Source: Zobellella iuensis (GTDB lineage: Bacteria; Pseudomonadota; Gammaproteobacteria; Enterobacterales; Aeromonadaceae). Taken from it: a stretch of 64,000 nt of DNA. Both the position numbers and the translations under genes were made by a program. Location: the NCBI RefSeq assembly GCF_016746085.1, contig NZ_JAERTZ010000025.1:588844-652843 (forward strand). The letters run 5' to 3'. This document shows, piece by piece, positions 1-8,795 of the stretch (the first letter of the stretch is position 1; every line of letters starts with the position of its first letter). The notes beneath the pieces are model-generated. The model saw only the letters and a program-made list of their open reading frames with translations. It ran no database searches and had not been told where the DNA came from.

Positions 1-358
1 AAAACAGCACCTGGAAACTGCTCTCGGTGTCCATATTACGCCAGGCGGACTCTGCAGGCTCCGCTTGCATCTGCAATATCTGCGTCGGCTCACTGATTTC
101 GGCGACATCGGCCACGACCGCCGGCTCGGGCTCGACGATCACGGTCTCGGCCACCGGCGAGGCGCTTTCTTCCTCCTTCAGCTCGGCCACCCGGGCCAGC
201 AAGGCTTCCAGCGCCTGGCGCCGTTGTTCCTCGGCGGGATCGGCAAAAGCCGCTACCGGCTCGGCCGGTGGCTCCGGCTGGGAATGCAACGCCGGCGCGG
301 TTTCTTCCAGCAGCGCGCCGAAATAATCGTCGAGGGCGTCAAATTGTCGTTTATTCAT
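1..358 (-). CDS. parP: ParP-like CheW-domain protein (partial, N-terminal part)
   Basis: The gene runs off the window edge; 119 residues are visible from the ATG at 358. They form an acidic, Pro/Ala/Glu-rich linker starting MNKRQFDALDDYFGALLEE, and the last visible residues (ESSFQVLF) look like the start of a CheW fold. ParP proteins have this plan: a variable N-terminal region and a C-terminal CheW-like domain that ties CheA and chemoreceptors to ParC at the pole. The ATG overlaps the parC stop in an ATGA junction, so the two are translationally coupled. The CheW domain itself lies outside the window, so a second plain CheW adaptor cannot be excluded. Confidence 0.75.
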   Translation of the reverse strand, partial: MNKRQFDALDDYFGALLEETAPALHSQPEPPAEPVAAFADPAEEQRRQALEALLARVAELKEEESASPVAETVIVEPEPAVVADVAEISEPTQILQMQAEPAESAWRNMDTESSFQVLF

Positions 359-1140
359 AGGGGCTGATCCACGCCGTCGAGCCGCCACAGATAGCGCAGC
401 AGAGTCTGGTAGGCGTACACGCCCCGGCAGCCCTTGGCATAATAAGAAGGAGGTTCATGGCGCAGGCTGGCATCGCGAAACTTGGTGTCCACCGGAATCA
501 CCGAGGGCCAGACATGACTGCCATAACGCTGCTTGAGACTGTCCAGGCTCTGCACCGAGGCCCGGGTACGCTGATCATACATGGTCGGCACCACCGTATA
601 GTTGAAGCCGTCTTTCTTGGCCTTGTGCATCAGGTTGAAGGTGCTGACCATCCGCTCCAGCCCCTTGAGGGCGAGAAACTCGGTCTGCACCGGCACCAGG
701 ATACGATCGCAGGCCGCCAGCGCATTGACCATCATCACTCCCAGCACCGGCGGGCAGTCGATGATGGCCACATCGAAGTCATCTTTCACCTCCGCCAGCA
801 GGCGCTTCAGCACCAGGCCCATGCCTTCGCGGCTGCTGGAGGTACGCTCCAGCGTGGCCAGCGAGATCGACGCCGGCAGCAGGGTCAGGCCATCGAACCG
901 GGTGCCCAGGGCCACCTGCTCGAACAGCCGGCGCCCGGGGCGCTCCGCCTGAAACAGATCGAACAGGGTATGCGGCAGGGCATCGGTTTCATAATCGAGA
1001 TAAGCGGTCAACGAGCCGTGGGGATCGGTATCGATCAACAGCACCCTTTTGTTGAGCTGCGCCAGCAAGCCGGCGAGCGCCACCACTGTCGTGGTTTTAC
1101 CGACACCGCCTTTTTGATTTGCTACTGTCCAAACAATCAC
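355..1140 (-). CDS. parC: ParA-family ATPase ParC, polar chemotaxis array positioning
   Basis: A 261-residue ParA/MinD-type ATPase. The deviant Walker A motif KGGVGKTT lies at residues 10-17, the DTDPHGS motif near residue 37 and a Walker B-like IIDCPP near residue 125. It sits after motD and before the CheW-like gene, the position of ParC in polar chemotaxis operons of Vibrio and Pseudomonas. There it forms an ATP-dependent polar focus that recruits ParP and the CheA signalling array and ensures each daughter inherits one. No parB or centromere-like site is nearby, which supports a protein-positioning role over plasmid partition. The start is 3 bp downstream of motD. Confidence 0.9.
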   Translation of the reverse strand: MIVWTVANQKGGVGKTTTVVALAGLLAQLNKRVLLIDTDPHGSLTAYLDYETDALPHTLFDLFQAERPGRRLFEQVALGTRFDGLTLLPASISLATLERTSSSREGMGLVLKRLLAEVKDDFDVAIIDCPPVLGVMMVNALAACDRILVPVQTEFLALKGLERMVSTFNLMHKAKKDGFNYTVVPTMYDQRTRASVQSLDSLKQRYGSHVWPSVIPVDTKFRDASLRHEPPSYYAKGCRGVYAYQTLLRYLWRLDGVDQPL

Positions 1141-1143
1141 TGG

Positions 1144-1980
1144 CTAGTCCTGTTCCGTGCTGATACGTATGCCGCCACCGGGCAGCTCATAAACCCTGAG
1201 TCCTGGCCCCTGCTCCGCTACCAGGGGGCGGGATGGCAAGGACGGCCGCGGCTGCCATTGCCGGGACGACAGCGCAATCTCCACCCGCCGGTTGAGTGCC
1301 CGCCCCCGCTCGCCGCGGGACAGATCCCGGGGCTGATACTCGCCGAAGGCTTCCAGCGCCAGGCGGGGTGCCGCGATGCCCGCACGCAACAGCCATTCCA
1401 GTACCGCCCTCGCCCGTTCCGCGGAAAGTTGCCAGTTGGAGGAATAAAGCTCGTTGCTGATCGGCATCCGGTCCGCATAGCCCCGCACCCGGATATAATG
1501 ATTGCCCTGCGCCAGCACCGGCACCAGGGTGCCCAGCACCGGCCGGCTGTTGGGGCCGAGCAGGGCGCTGCCACTGGCGAACAGCAAATCGCCATCGAGG
1601 TTCAGGGTCAGCCAGTCTCCGTCCCGCTCAAATTCGACCAGTTGCTGCTCGATCAGCGGGGCCAGTTGCCGGTACAGCTGTTGCTCCAGTTCGGCCAGGC
1701 TCGAGTCCAACGGCTCCGCATCCGCCAGCGCCAGCGCTTCATCCGCGGCGGCCACCGCCGTTGGTACCGCCACCGCGTCGGGCGGCTGCTGGCCACTCAA
1801 GCGCACCAGTGCCTGCTGCATCCCCTCGGCCAGCTGCTGCTGCCCTTCGCTCTTGCTGGCATGGAGGGCATACAGCACCACGAAGAGCGCAAACACCAGG
1901 GTCATGTAGTCCGCATAGGATACCAGCCAGCGATCCAGGCCGGCGCTGTGCGGTCGCCGCGTCAGCGAGCGGCGCTTCAC
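1144..1980 (-). CDS. motD: Flagellar motor stator protein MotD (MotB family)
   Basis: A 278-residue MotB-type stator subunit. A basic N-terminus is followed by one membrane segment (about residues 20-39) carrying the essential proton-binding Asp24 in SYADYMTLVF. After a linker comes an OmpA-like peptidoglycan-binding domain with LFASGSALL, IRVRGYAD and ALNRRVEIAL. It anchors the MotC/MotD stator to the cell wall and forms half of the proton channel. Its ATG overlaps the motC stop by 4 bp. As in Pseudomonas, this stator pair lies inside the chemotaxis operon; other stator genes would have to lie elsewhere. Confidence 0.93.
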   Translation of the reverse strand: MKRRSLTRRPHSAGLDRWLVSYADYMTLVFALFVVLYALHASKSEGQQQLAEGMQQALVRLSGQQPPDAVAVPTAVAAADEALALADAEPLDSSLAELEQQLYRQLAPLIEQQLVEFERDGDWLTLNLDGDLLFASGSALLGPNSRPVLGTLVPVLAQGNHYIRVRGYADRMPISNELYSSNWQLSAERARAVLEWLLRAGIAAPRLALEAFGEYQPRDLSRGERGRALNRRVEIALSSRQWQPRPSLPSRPLVAEQGPGLRVYELPGGGIRISTEQD

Positions 1981-2720
1981 TGCCGCTGCCCCTGGTACTG
2001 GGCCAATTGCCGGCTGACCGCCAGGCTGCCGTCCCCCCGGGCAATCGCCAGCAGCCCGATGGCGGTCAGCTCGAAATAACGCAATTCCAGCCGGTAGAGG
2101 GCCCGCAGCCGGTTCGCCAATGGCAGCAGCAGCAGGTTGGCGAGCCCCACCCCATAGAGGGTGGCGACAAAGGCCACGGCAATGCCGGCGCCCAGCAGGT
2201 TGGGTTCATCCAGATGGGACATGGCCTGGATCAGGCCCAGCACGGCGCCGATAATGCCGATGGTGGGGCTGTATCCGCCCATGGCCTCGAACACCCTGGC
2301 CTCCAGCTCTTTTTGCTCTTCCAGCCGATCCAGCTCGTTGTCCAGCAACTGCTCCAGTACCTGCGGCTCGGTGCCGTCCACCAACCACTGCAGTCCCTGG
2401 CGGGTAAAGGCATCCAGCTCGCCGCTGGCCAGCCGGGGCTCCAGCGCCAGAAAGCCGGCCTGGCGCGCCTCGTTCGACCAGCGCAGCAGCCGCGAGGCCT
2501 GCTCATGAAAGGGCCATGCCGGTTTGCGAAACAGAGCCGCCGATGCCTTCAGCGCCCCCTTGCATTGGTGCCAGGGCGTCTGCAGCAGCACCGCCCCCAG
2601 GGTACCGCCGAACACGATCAACAAGGCCGGGCCATCCACCAGGCCCCACAGGCTGCCGCCGTGCCACCACTGCGCCAGGGTGATGCACACCAGGGCCAGC
2701 AACAGCCCGGCCAATGCCAT
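1977..2720 (-). CDS. motC: Flagellar motor stator protein MotC (MotA family)
   Basis: A MotA/TolQ/ExbB-type stator subunit of 247 residues from the ATG at 2720, one base after the cheB stop. A longer reading back to 2750 would overlap cheB and adds ten residues not expected in the family. The N-terminal helices (MALAGLLLALVCITLAQ) are followed by DGPALLIVFGGTLGAVLLQ. After a cytoplasmic charged domain rich in Glu/Arg, the last two helices contain GGYSPTIGIIGAVLGLIQAM and a long AVAFVATLYGVGLANLLLL segment. With MotD it conducts ions and drives the rotor through FliG. Confidence 0.92.
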   Translation of the reverse strand: MALAGLLLALVCITLAQWWHGGSLWGLVDGPALLIVFGGTLGAVLLQTPWHQCKGALKASAALFRKPAWPFHEQASRLLRWSNEARQAGFLALEPRLASGELDAFTRQGLQWLVDGTEPQVLEQLLDNELDRLEEQKELEARVFEAMGGYSPTIGIIGAVLGLIQAMSHLDEPNLLGAGIAVAFVATLYGVGLANLLLLPLANRLRALYRLELRYFELTAIGLLAIARGDGSLAVSRQLAQYQGQRQ

Positions 2721-2721
2721 C

Positions 2722-3831
2722 TCAGGCCCCCATCTCGCCGACGATGGCATCGCCGATCAGCGGCAAGGGCAGCGATTCGCTGGCGATGCCGGCCTTGGCC
2801 ACCGCCTGGGGCATGCCGTAGACCACGCAGGTCTCTTCGTCCTGGGCCCAGATATTGGCGCCCTGCTCTTTCAGCAGCCGGGCACCTTCGCGCCCGTCCG
2901 CGCCCATGCCGGTCAGCACCACCGCCAGCACATTGCCACCGTAGGTCTTGGCGGCAGAGGCGAAGGTAATGTCGACACAGGGCTTGTAGTTGACCTTGTC
3001 GTTGCCGTCCATGATGCGCAGCCGGGCCGCGCCCGGACGTCCTTCGAACAGCATCTGCTTGCCGCCGGGGGCCAGGTAGGCGTGACCGGGGCGCAACTGA
3101 TCCCCATCCTCCGCCTCCTTGACCCGGATCTGGCACAGGCCGTCGAGCCGGGCGGCAAAGGCCGTGGTGAAGGTGCCGGGCATATGCTGGATCAGCACTA
3201 TGGGGTGCGGAAAACTGGCCGGCAGCTTGGTCAGCACGTTCTGCAGCGCCACCGGGCCACCGGTGGAGGTGCCGATCGCCAGCAACTGATAACTCTTGCC
3301 GCTGCGCCGGGGCAGGCCGCGACGCTCGGCGACGGGCGGCGCGGCGAGCGCGGCGCTCGGCACCCGTTCCCGTTCGCCGGAAAAGACGGCAGACGGGCGT
3401 ACCGTCGTCGCCGGACGCGGCGAGATAATGGCACGGCGGCGGGCAATGGCCTTGACCCGCTGTTGCAACAGCTGAATCGCCTCTTCCTTGCTGCGGGCGA
3501 TATCCTCGAACCGCTTGGGCAGAAAATCCATGGCCCCGGCATCCAGGGCATCCAGGGTCGCCTTGGCCCCTTCATGGGTCAGGGAAGAAAACATCAGCAC
3601 GGGGGTGGGGCTCGCCTTCATGATGGCGCGTACCGCGGAGATGCCATCCATCACCGGCATCTCGATGTCCATGGTGATCACATCGGGGCGCACCGACTTC
3701 GCCTTTTCCACCGCTTCCTGGCCATTGGCCGCCGTATCCACCACGGTCAGCAGCGGATCCTGATTCAGGATCTCGCTGACCCGGCGTCGGAAGAAACTCG
3801 AATCATCAACTACTAATACCCGGATAGCCAT
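2722..3831 (-). CDS. cheB: Chemotaxis methylesterase/glutamine deamidase CheB
   Basis: A 369-residue response regulator with enzyme output. The N-terminal receiver has the acidic pair D9-D10 and the likely phosphorylated D55 in [13 protein letters not shown]. After a linker, the C-terminal methylesterase shows the catalytic serine in [12 protein letters not shown], the histidine in LIQHMP and the aspartate in LTGMGADG. It removes methyl groups from chemoreceptors, opposing CheR (present at 61 kb), and is activated by CheA. It follows cheA by 27 bp and precedes motC. Confidence 0.96.
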   Translation of the reverse strand: MAIRVLVVDDSSFFRRRVSEILNQDPLLTVVDTAANGQEAVEKAKSVRPDVITMDIEMPVMDGISAVRAIMKASPTPVLMFSSLTHEGAKATLDALDAGAMDFLPKRFEDIARSKEEAIQLLQQRVKAIARRRAIISPRPATTVRPSAVFSGERERVPSAALAAPPVAERRGLPRRSGKSYQLLAIGTSTGGPVALQNVLTKLPASFPHPIVLIQHMPGTFTTAFAARLDGLCQIRVKEAEDGDQLRPGHAYLAPGGKQMLFEGRPGAARLRIMDGNDKVNYKPCVDITFASAAKTYGGNVLAVVLTGMGADGREGARLLKEQGANIWAQDEETCVVYGMPQAVAKAGIASESLPLPLIGDAIVGEMGA

Positions 3832-3858
3832 TTTTGTCGTCGTGCTCCCTTGTTGTTA

Positions 3859-5922
3859 TTAGGCGTAACGGCGGGCGTACGCCTTGATCAGGCCGGCGAT
3901 GTCCAGGATCAGGGCAATGCCCCCATCGCTGGTGATGGTCGCCCCGGCCATGCCGGGAGTGCCGTGCAGCAACTGATCGAGGGGCTTGATCACCACCTCT
4001 TCCTGACCGATCAGGCCGTCGACCACAAAGCCCACCTGCTGGTTGCCGATCATCACTATGACCACATGGCCCTGTTCCTTGCGCTGGCGGCCTTTCCCCC
4101 GCAGCAGCCAGTCCTGCAGATAAAACAGGGGGATGGCCCTGTTGCGCACTACTATGGTGAGCTGGCCGTCCACCATGCTGGTGCGGGTCAAATCCAGGTG
4201 GAATATTTCGTTGACGTTGGTCAGCGGCAAGGCGAAGGTCTGCTTGCCCACCAGCACCATCAGGGTCGGCAATATCGCCAGGGTCAGCGGCACCTTGATC
4301 TGCAGCCGGGTGCCCTTGCCCTTTTCCGAGTCGATCAGGATGGAGCCGTTGACCGCACTGATGCCGGTCTTGACCACGTCCATGCCCACGCCCCGGCCCG
4401 ACACATCGGTGATTTCCTTCTTGGTGGAGAAACCGGGCGCGAAGATCAGGTTGTAGGCCTCGCGGTCGCTCATCCGCGCCGCGCCGTCGGCATCGAGAAT
4501 GCCGCGTTCGATGGCGATGCTCTTGAGCTTCTCCGGATCCATGCCGGCACCGTCGTCCTCGATACCCAGCAGGATATGGTCCCCTTCCTGGGAGGCGGTC
4601 AGCCGGATCAGGCCGGTTCTCGGCTTGCCGGCCGCTTCCCGCACCGCCGGCAGTTCCACGCCGTGATCGCAGGAGTTGCGTACCAGGTGCACCAGGGGAT
4701 CGGCCAGGGCCTCGACCAGGTTCTTGTCGAGGTCGGTCTCTTCACCGACCATTTCCAGGTTGATCTCTTTGTTCAGGCTGCGCGCCAGATCGCGCACCAC
4801 CCGCGGAAAACGGCCGAACACCTTCTTGATCGGCTGCATCCGGGTTTTCATCACCGCGCCCTGCAGATCACCGGTCACCGCATCCAGATTGGTCACCGCC
4901 TTGGTGATTTCCTCATTCTCGTGGCTGGCGTCCAGGCTGAGCAGGCGGTTGCGGACCAGCACCAGCTCCCCCACCATGTTCATGATATTGTCGAGGGTCT
5001 TGGTATCCACCCGTACCGTGGTATCCGGCTGCGCACTCTGCTGGGCCGCCGGCCGGGCCGGGGTCTTGTCGGCCGGGATCTGCTCGGCCGCGGGCATCGC
5101 CGGCTGGGGGGCTGGCGCACGGGACGGCAGCACCGGCGCCACTGCCGGCGCCGCGCCGGCGGAAGGCCCCTTGCCCGCCCCGTGCAACTGATCCAGCAGT
5201 GCTTCAAATTCGCTGTCGTCGATAAGCTCGGCGGACGCCGCCGGAGCGTCCGTTGCCGGCGCCTCCGCCGGACTCGTTGCCGGCGCCGCTGCCGGCTGCG
5301 GTGTGCCGCCGTGCTTGCCGGCACCGTGCAGTTGATCCAGCAAGGCTTCGAATTCATCGTCGGTAATGTCGTCACCCGGGGTCTCGGCGACGCTTTCCGG
5401 TGCCAGCTCGTCCAGCATCTGCCGGTATTCGCTCTCGCTCAGCTCGGCAATGGACGATGCCACGGGCGTTGCGGCGGCCACCGGCGTAACGGGCTGGTGG
5501 TCGATGATCGACGGCGCCGGCTCATCGGCCCCGGCCGGCAGGCAATAGCGCCCCAGCTCTTCGAGCAGCGCCGGCTCGGCCGGCGTCGGCTCGAGACGGT
5601 TCTGGATCTCGGCAAACATGCTGTTGACGGTATCCAGTGCGCGCAGGATCACATCCATCAGTTCGGACGTCACCCGCCGCTGGCCGGTACGCAGAATATC
5701 GAACACGTTTTCGGCTTTGTGACAAGTATCCACCAGCGCGGTCAGCGACAAAAAACCGGCGCCCCCCTTGACGGTGTGAAAGCCACGGAAAATCGCATTG
5801 AGCAAGTCCTTGTCGTCGGGCCGCCGTTCCAGGGTCACCAACTGCTCCGACAGCTGCTCCAGGATTTCCGATGCCTCCACCAGAAAGTCCTGCAGAATAT
5901 CCTCGTCTACCTCAAAGCCCAT
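3859..5922 (-). CDS. cheA: Chemotaxis histidine kinase CheA with repeated linker motif
   Basis: A 687-residue CheA. The P1 HPt domain carries the phosphorylated His49 in FRGFHTVKGGAGF. Residues 130-300 form an Ala/Pro-rich linker. P3 begins near residue 301 (VRVDTKTLDNIMNMVGELV), and P4 and P5 follow with the ATP-lid motifs GIEDDGAGMD and SGRGVGMDVV and a CheW-like end. The linker holds two nearly identical 16-residue copies of a DxEFEALLDQLHGAGK motif (188-203 and 236-251) and a degenerate third (162-173). In Vibrio this region is the ParP-binding localization segment; I infer the same role. An AAGGAGAGAG ribosome site precedes the ATG. Confidence 0.95.
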   Translation of the reverse strand: MGFEVDEDILQDFLVEASEILEQLSEQLVTLERRPDDKDLLNAIFRGFHTVKGGAGFLSLTALVDTCHKAENVFDILRTGQRRVTSELMDVILRALDTVNSMFAEIQNRLEPTPAEPALLEELGRYCLPAGADEPAPSIIDHQPVTPVAAATPVASSIAELSESEYRQMLDELAPESVAETPGDDITDDEFEALLDQLHGAGKHGGTPQPAAAPATSPAEAPATDAPAASAELIDDSEFEALLDQLHGAGKGPSAGAAPAVAPVLPSRAPAPQPAMPAAEQIPADKTPARPAAQQSAQPDTTVRVDTKTLDNIMNMVGELVLVRNRLLSLDASHENEEITKAVTNLDAVTGDLQGAVMKTRMQPIKKVFGRFPRVVRDLARSLNKEINLEMVGEETDLDKNLVEALADPLVHLVRNSCDHGVELPAVREAAGKPRTGLIRLTASQEGDHILLGIEDDGAGMDPEKLKSIAIERGILDADGAARMSDREAYNLIFAPGFSTKKEITDVSGRGVGMDVVKTGISAVNGSILIDSEKGKGTRLQIKVPLTLAILPTLMVLVGKQTFALPLTNVNEIFHLDLTRTSMVDGQLTIVVRNRAIPLFYLQDWLLRGKGRQRKEQGHVVIVMIGNQQVGFVVDGLIGQEEVVIKPLDQLLHGTPGMAGATITSDGGIALILDIAGLIKAYARRYA
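5170..5361 (-). repeat. Duplicated FEALLDQLHGAGK-coding repeat in the CheA linker
   Basis: Two in-frame copies encoding the same 14 residues (EFEALLDQLHGAGK) lie 48 codons apart within the P1-P3 linker, at 5314-5361 and 5170-5217. A weaker copy, SESEYRQMLDEL, lies about 26 codons before the first. The amphipathic pattern inside an otherwise low-complexity linker suggests a repeated docking helix, most likely for ParP. Confidence 0.8.
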
Positions 5923-5931
5923 GCTCTCTCC

Positions 5932-6681
5932 TTAGAATCCCAAACTGGACAGAAGATCATCAACCCCGTCCTGATCAGAGACCACGTCGTTACGATGTTC
6001 TTTATTCATGATCGGGCCCTCGGCGGCAATGGCCGAGGCCGGGGCAGGTTTCGGCGCCGCTTTGACGTCTTCCATGCCCGGCAAACGGCCGAACACAGAC
6101 AGGATCTCGACCAGCTTGGCCTCCACCTCATGCACCAGGTTGATGACCTTGCGGATCATCTGGCCGGTCAAATCCTGATAATCCTGCGCCATCAGGATCT
6201 CGGTGAGCAATTGCCTTAACTTGTCGGCATCCTGCTCGGAATCCTTGAGAAAATCATCGAGCTGGAAACACAGCTCCTTGAACCGGTTCAGTTCCAACTG
6301 GCGGTTCATCAGCTCCCGCCAGCCCGGCATGACCTGCTGGATACGGTCATTGAGTCGATCGGCGATGGGCAGGCTGGCTTCGACGGCATCCATGGTCCGG
6401 TTGGCGGCCTTGTCGGTCATGTCGATGACGTAATTCAGCCGTTCCTTCGCATCGGGGATTTCACTTGCCGCCAGTTCGGGCAAGCGGGGGTCGTTGCGGA
6501 ACTCCTGCAGCGCGTCATGCAGCTGGCGGGTCAATTGTCCGACCTGTTCCAGTAACTCCTTGGCCTGCGGCATGCACACGTCGGCAAGATAGCGGTCGGC
6601 GCCATCTTGATCGCCGCGCTCAAGCATGGCGACCAGCTCCCGGGCCTGCTCCAGGCTTATCATTCCTTTCTGTTGTGCCAT
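5932..6681 (-). CDS. cheZ: CheY-P phosphatase CheZ
   Basis: A 249-residue CheZ. It is predicted mostly helical, with the phosphatase segment LMAQDYQDLTGQMIRKV in the middle and the C-terminal CheY-binding tail DGVDDLLSSLGF, which is separated from the core by an Ala/Pro-rich linker. It accelerates dephosphorylation of CheY-P and resets the motor. The ATG at 6681 is preceded by AAGGCAG at a normal distance; a second ATG seven codons in has its purine run too close. It lies between cheY and cheA in the operon. Confidence 0.95.
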   Translation of the reverse strand: MAQQKGMISLEQARELVAMLERGDQDGADRYLADVCMPQAKELLEQVGQLTRQLHDALQEFRNDPRLPELAASEIPDAKERLNYVIDMTDKAANRTMDAVEASLPIADRLNDRIQQVMPGWRELMNRQLELNRFKELCFQLDDFLKDSEQDADKLRQLLTEILMAQDYQDLTGQMIRKVINLVHEVEAKLVEILSVFGRLPGMEDVKAAPKPAPASAIAAEGPIMNKEHRNDVVSDQDGVDDLLSSLGF

Positions 6682-6692
6682 CTCGCTGCCTT

Positions 6693-7076
6693 CTATCCGA
6701 TGCGCTCGAAAACCTTTTCGAGTTTTTCTTTGAGGGTGGCGGCGGTAAAGGGTTTTACCACGTAGCCGTTCACACCGGCCTGGGCCGCGGCGATAATCTG
6801 CTCGCGCTTGGCTTCGGCGGTCACCATCAACACCGGCAGGTGCTTGAGCTTGTCGTCGGCCCGGATGGCTCGCAGCAGATCGATACCCTGCATGCCGGGC
6901 ATATTCCAGTCGGTCACCACAAAATCAAAATCACCACTCTTCAGCATCGGCAGCGCCGTGGTGCCGTCGTCGGCTTCGTGGGTATTATTGAAACCGAGAT
7001 CTCTGAGTAGGTTTTTAATAATCCTGCGCATGGTGGAAAAATCATCCACGATGAGGATTTTCATGTTCTTGTCCAA
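6693..7076 (-). CDS. cheY: Chemotaxis response regulator CheY
   Basis: A single-domain receiver. [20 protein letters not shown] carries the acidic pair, [12 protein letters not shown] holds the phosphorylated Asp, and the Thr and Lys of the active site follow in VTAEAKREQ and GYVVKPF. It binds FliM at the motor to switch rotation. The usual ATG would be at 7064, but the only good ribosome site (AGGAGG, 7083-7088) lies 18 bases from it and 6 bases from an in-frame TTG at 7076. I therefore place the start at TTG, giving 127 residues beginning MDKNMKIL. First gene of the che-mot-par operon. Confidence 0.95.
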   Translation of the reverse strand: MDKNMKILIVDDFSTMRRIIKNLLRDLGFNNTHEADDGTTALPMLKSGDFDFVVTDWNMPGMQGIDLLRAIRADDKLKHLPVLMVTAEAKREQIIAAAQAGVNGYVVKPFTAATLKEKLEKVFERIG

Positions 7077-7132
7077 GCTTTTCCTCCTATCAGCCGAACC
7101 AACAGCCGCTGAACATGACAAGTCTTCTTACT

Positions 7133-7159
7133 GTGTCGGCTCCGAACGCCGAAACTTGA
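7133..7159 (-). promoter_or_regulatory. Sigma-28 promoter for cheY
   Basis: On the minus strand TCAAGTTT and GCCGACAC are separated by 11 bases, close to the FliA consensus (TAAAGTTT, 11 bases, GCCGATAA). The spacing is identical to the fliC and flgM sites in this window. It lies about 57 bp upstream of the cheY start, after the fliA terminator-like hairpin, and would make cheYZAB-motCD-parCP a late operon. Confidence 0.75.
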
Positions 7160-7178
7160 GCAGGATAACCCATTAATC

Positions 7179-7197
7179 GGGCAATAACCTATTGCCC
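7179..7197 (-). terminator. Hairpin after fliA, possible terminator
   Basis: A perfect 8-bp stem (GGGCAATA / TATTGCCC) with a 3-base loop lies 5 bp after the fliA stop. Only a weak T-containing stretch follows, so termination may be partial. It separates fliA from the sigma-28 promoter of cheY. Confidence 0.5.
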
Positions 7198-7201
7198 CGC
7201 C

Positions 7202-7927
7202 TCAATTTTGCCAATCTCTTAACCGGGCCCGCAAGCGGTGCATGGCCTGACTGTGGATCTGGCTGACCCGGGACTCACTGACGTCGAGCACCTGCCCTAT
7301 CTCCTTGAGGTTGAGCTCTTCGTCATAATACAGGGACAGCACCAGCGCTTCTCGCTCGGGCAGCGTCTTGATGTGATTCGACAAGGCGCGCAGAAAGCGG
7401 GCCCTGGACATCTCCTCGAACGGACTCGCCGAGTGAACCCCCTGCTCGGCATGGCTGTCGACGCCGGATTCAAATTCTTCCATTTCGAGGATTTTGCCAT
7501 TGTTGGCATCCAGCAGCATGGCATAGTAGGCATCCAGCTCCACCCCCAGCTCCTGGGCCACTTCCCGGTCCTGGGCGTTACGCCCTTCCCGCCGCTGCAC
7601 CGCCGCGATCGCCTCGGCGATCTGGCGGCTGTTCCTGTGCACCGAGCGCGGTACCCAGTCGCCCCGGCGGATCTCGTCGAGCATGGCGCCGCGAATGCGG
7701 ATGCCGGCAAAGGTTTCGAAACTGGCGCCCTTGGCCGCATCGAAGTTGCGCGCGGCCTCCAGCAGCCCCACCATGCCCGACTGGATCAGATCGTCCAGCA
7801 GCACGCTGTCCGGCAGACGCGCCAGCAGATGCTGGGCAATGCGCCGCACCAGGCCGGCATGGCGTTCAACCAGCTGATGGGAGCCCTGCTGCCTGGCGTA
7901 AGCCAGGGCTTTATTCACTCCAGACAT
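7202..7927 (-). CDS. fliA: Flagellar sigma factor FliA (sigma-28)
   Basis: A sigma-70 family factor of about 241 residues that directs RNA polymerase to late flagellar promoters. Region 2 includes LVRRIAQHLLARLPDSVLLDDLIQSGMVGLLEA and RIRGAMLDEIRRGDWVPRSV; region 4 has LPEREALVLSLYYDEELNLKEIG and the helix-turn-helix DVSESRVSQIHSQAMHRL. I chose the ATG at 7927 (MSGVNKALAYARQQ). A GTG three codons later is also possible; either start overlaps the end of flhG, so the two are coupled. It is antagonised by FlgM (63.1 kb), and three clear target promoters occur in the window. Confidence 0.95.
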   Translation of the reverse strand: MSGVNKALAYARQQGSHQLVERHAGLVRRIAQHLLARLPDSVLLDDLIQSGMVGLLEAARNFDAAKGASFETFAGIRIRGAMLDEIRRGDWVPRSVHRNSRQIAEAIAAVQRREGRNAQDREVAQELGVELDAYYAMLLDANNGKILEMEEFESGVDSHAEQGVHSASPFEEMSRARFLRALSNHIKTLPEREALVLSLYYDEELNLKEIGQVLDVSESRVSQIHSQAMHRLRARLRDWQN

Positions 7928-8795
7928 CCTGTTCCGCCACCGGGTGATTGAGCAGCTTTTCAATAAAAAACTGTAAATGCCCGCCGGCCCGCTGCGGGGC
8001 CGGCCAGCTCAGGGCCTTGCCCGCCAGCTGCTTGATGGCCAAGGCCGAAGGCGACTGGGGATACTGATTGACCACCAGCGCCTGACGGCGCACCGCCAGC
8101 CGCAGGTTGCCGTCGAAGGGCACACAGGCCACCAGCTCCAGCGCCGCATCGAGAAAACGGTCGGTCACCCGGGTCAGCTTCGCGAACAACTCCTGCCCTT
8201 CGCGCTGGCTGCGTACCATGTTGGCCACGATTTTGAACCGGAACACCCCGTAATCCCGGGACAGGATCTTGATCAGGGCGTAGGCATCGGTGATGGAGGT
8301 GGGCTCGTCGCACACCACCACCAGCACCTCCTGCGCCGCCCGGGAGAAACTGAGCACCATGTCGGAAATGCCGGCGGCGGTGTCCACCAGCAGCACATCC
8401 ACCGGGGTCTGCAGCTCGCTGAAGGCCCGGATCAGGCTGACATGCTCCAGCGGCGACAGCTCGGTCATCGCCTGGTTACCGGAGGTGGCAGGAATGATCT
8501 TGATGCCCTGGGGCCCCTCGACCAGCACCTCGTCCAGGGTGCACTCGCCCCGGAGCACATGGGACAGGTTGCGGGTGACCCGGATACCCAACAGCACGTC
8601 GACATTCGCCAGCCCCAGATCGGCATCGAGCACCATCACCCGCTTGCCCTGGGCCGCCATCGCCGAGGCCATGTTCAGGCTAATATTGGTCTTGCCGACC
8701 CCCCCCTTACCGCCGGTGACCGCAATCACCTGTACTCTGCTTGTCTTCTGCATAAGCCGCAGCCCACTCGCCTGGTCCTGAAACCAATTATTCAT
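7911..8795 (-). CDS. flhG: Flagellar number regulator FlhG (FleN), MinD-like ATPase
   Basis: A 294-residue MinD-type ATPase with a deviant Walker A GKGGVGKT at residues 29-36, VMVLDADLGLANVDVLLG following, and a C-terminal amphipathic region for membrane binding. The N-terminal DQASGLR (residues 7-13) matches the DQxxxLR element by which FlhG stimulates the FlhF GTPase. FlhG limits polar flagella to one and inhibits FlrA/FleQ. I favour the ATG at 8795, which overlaps the end of flhF; upstream ATGs at 8807 and 8816 are also in frame but have poor ribosome sites. Confidence 0.95.
   Translation of the reverse strand: MNNWFQDQASGLRLMQKTSRVQVIAVTGGKGGVGKTNISLNMASAMAAQGKRVMVLDADLGLANVDVLLGIRVTRNLSHVLRGECTLDEVLVEGPQGIKIIPATSGNQAMTELSPLEHVSLIRAFSELQTPVDVLLVDTAAGISDMVLSFSRAAQEVLVVVCDEPTSITDAYALIKILSRDYGVFRFKIVANMVRSQREGQELFAKLTRVTDRFLDAALELVACVPFDGNLRLAVRRQALVVNQYPQSPSALAIKQLAGKALSWPAPQRAGGHLQFFIEKLLNHPVAEQDVWSE

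Noticed and set aside
457..2079. Long plus-strand open frame of 540 codons over parC and motD
   Set aside because: His/Gln/Arg-rich translation without domains; it is the antisense shadow of GC-rich minus-strand genes with clear family motifs. Similar shadows at 3850-6219, 10206-12230 and 22924-25323 were rejected likewise.
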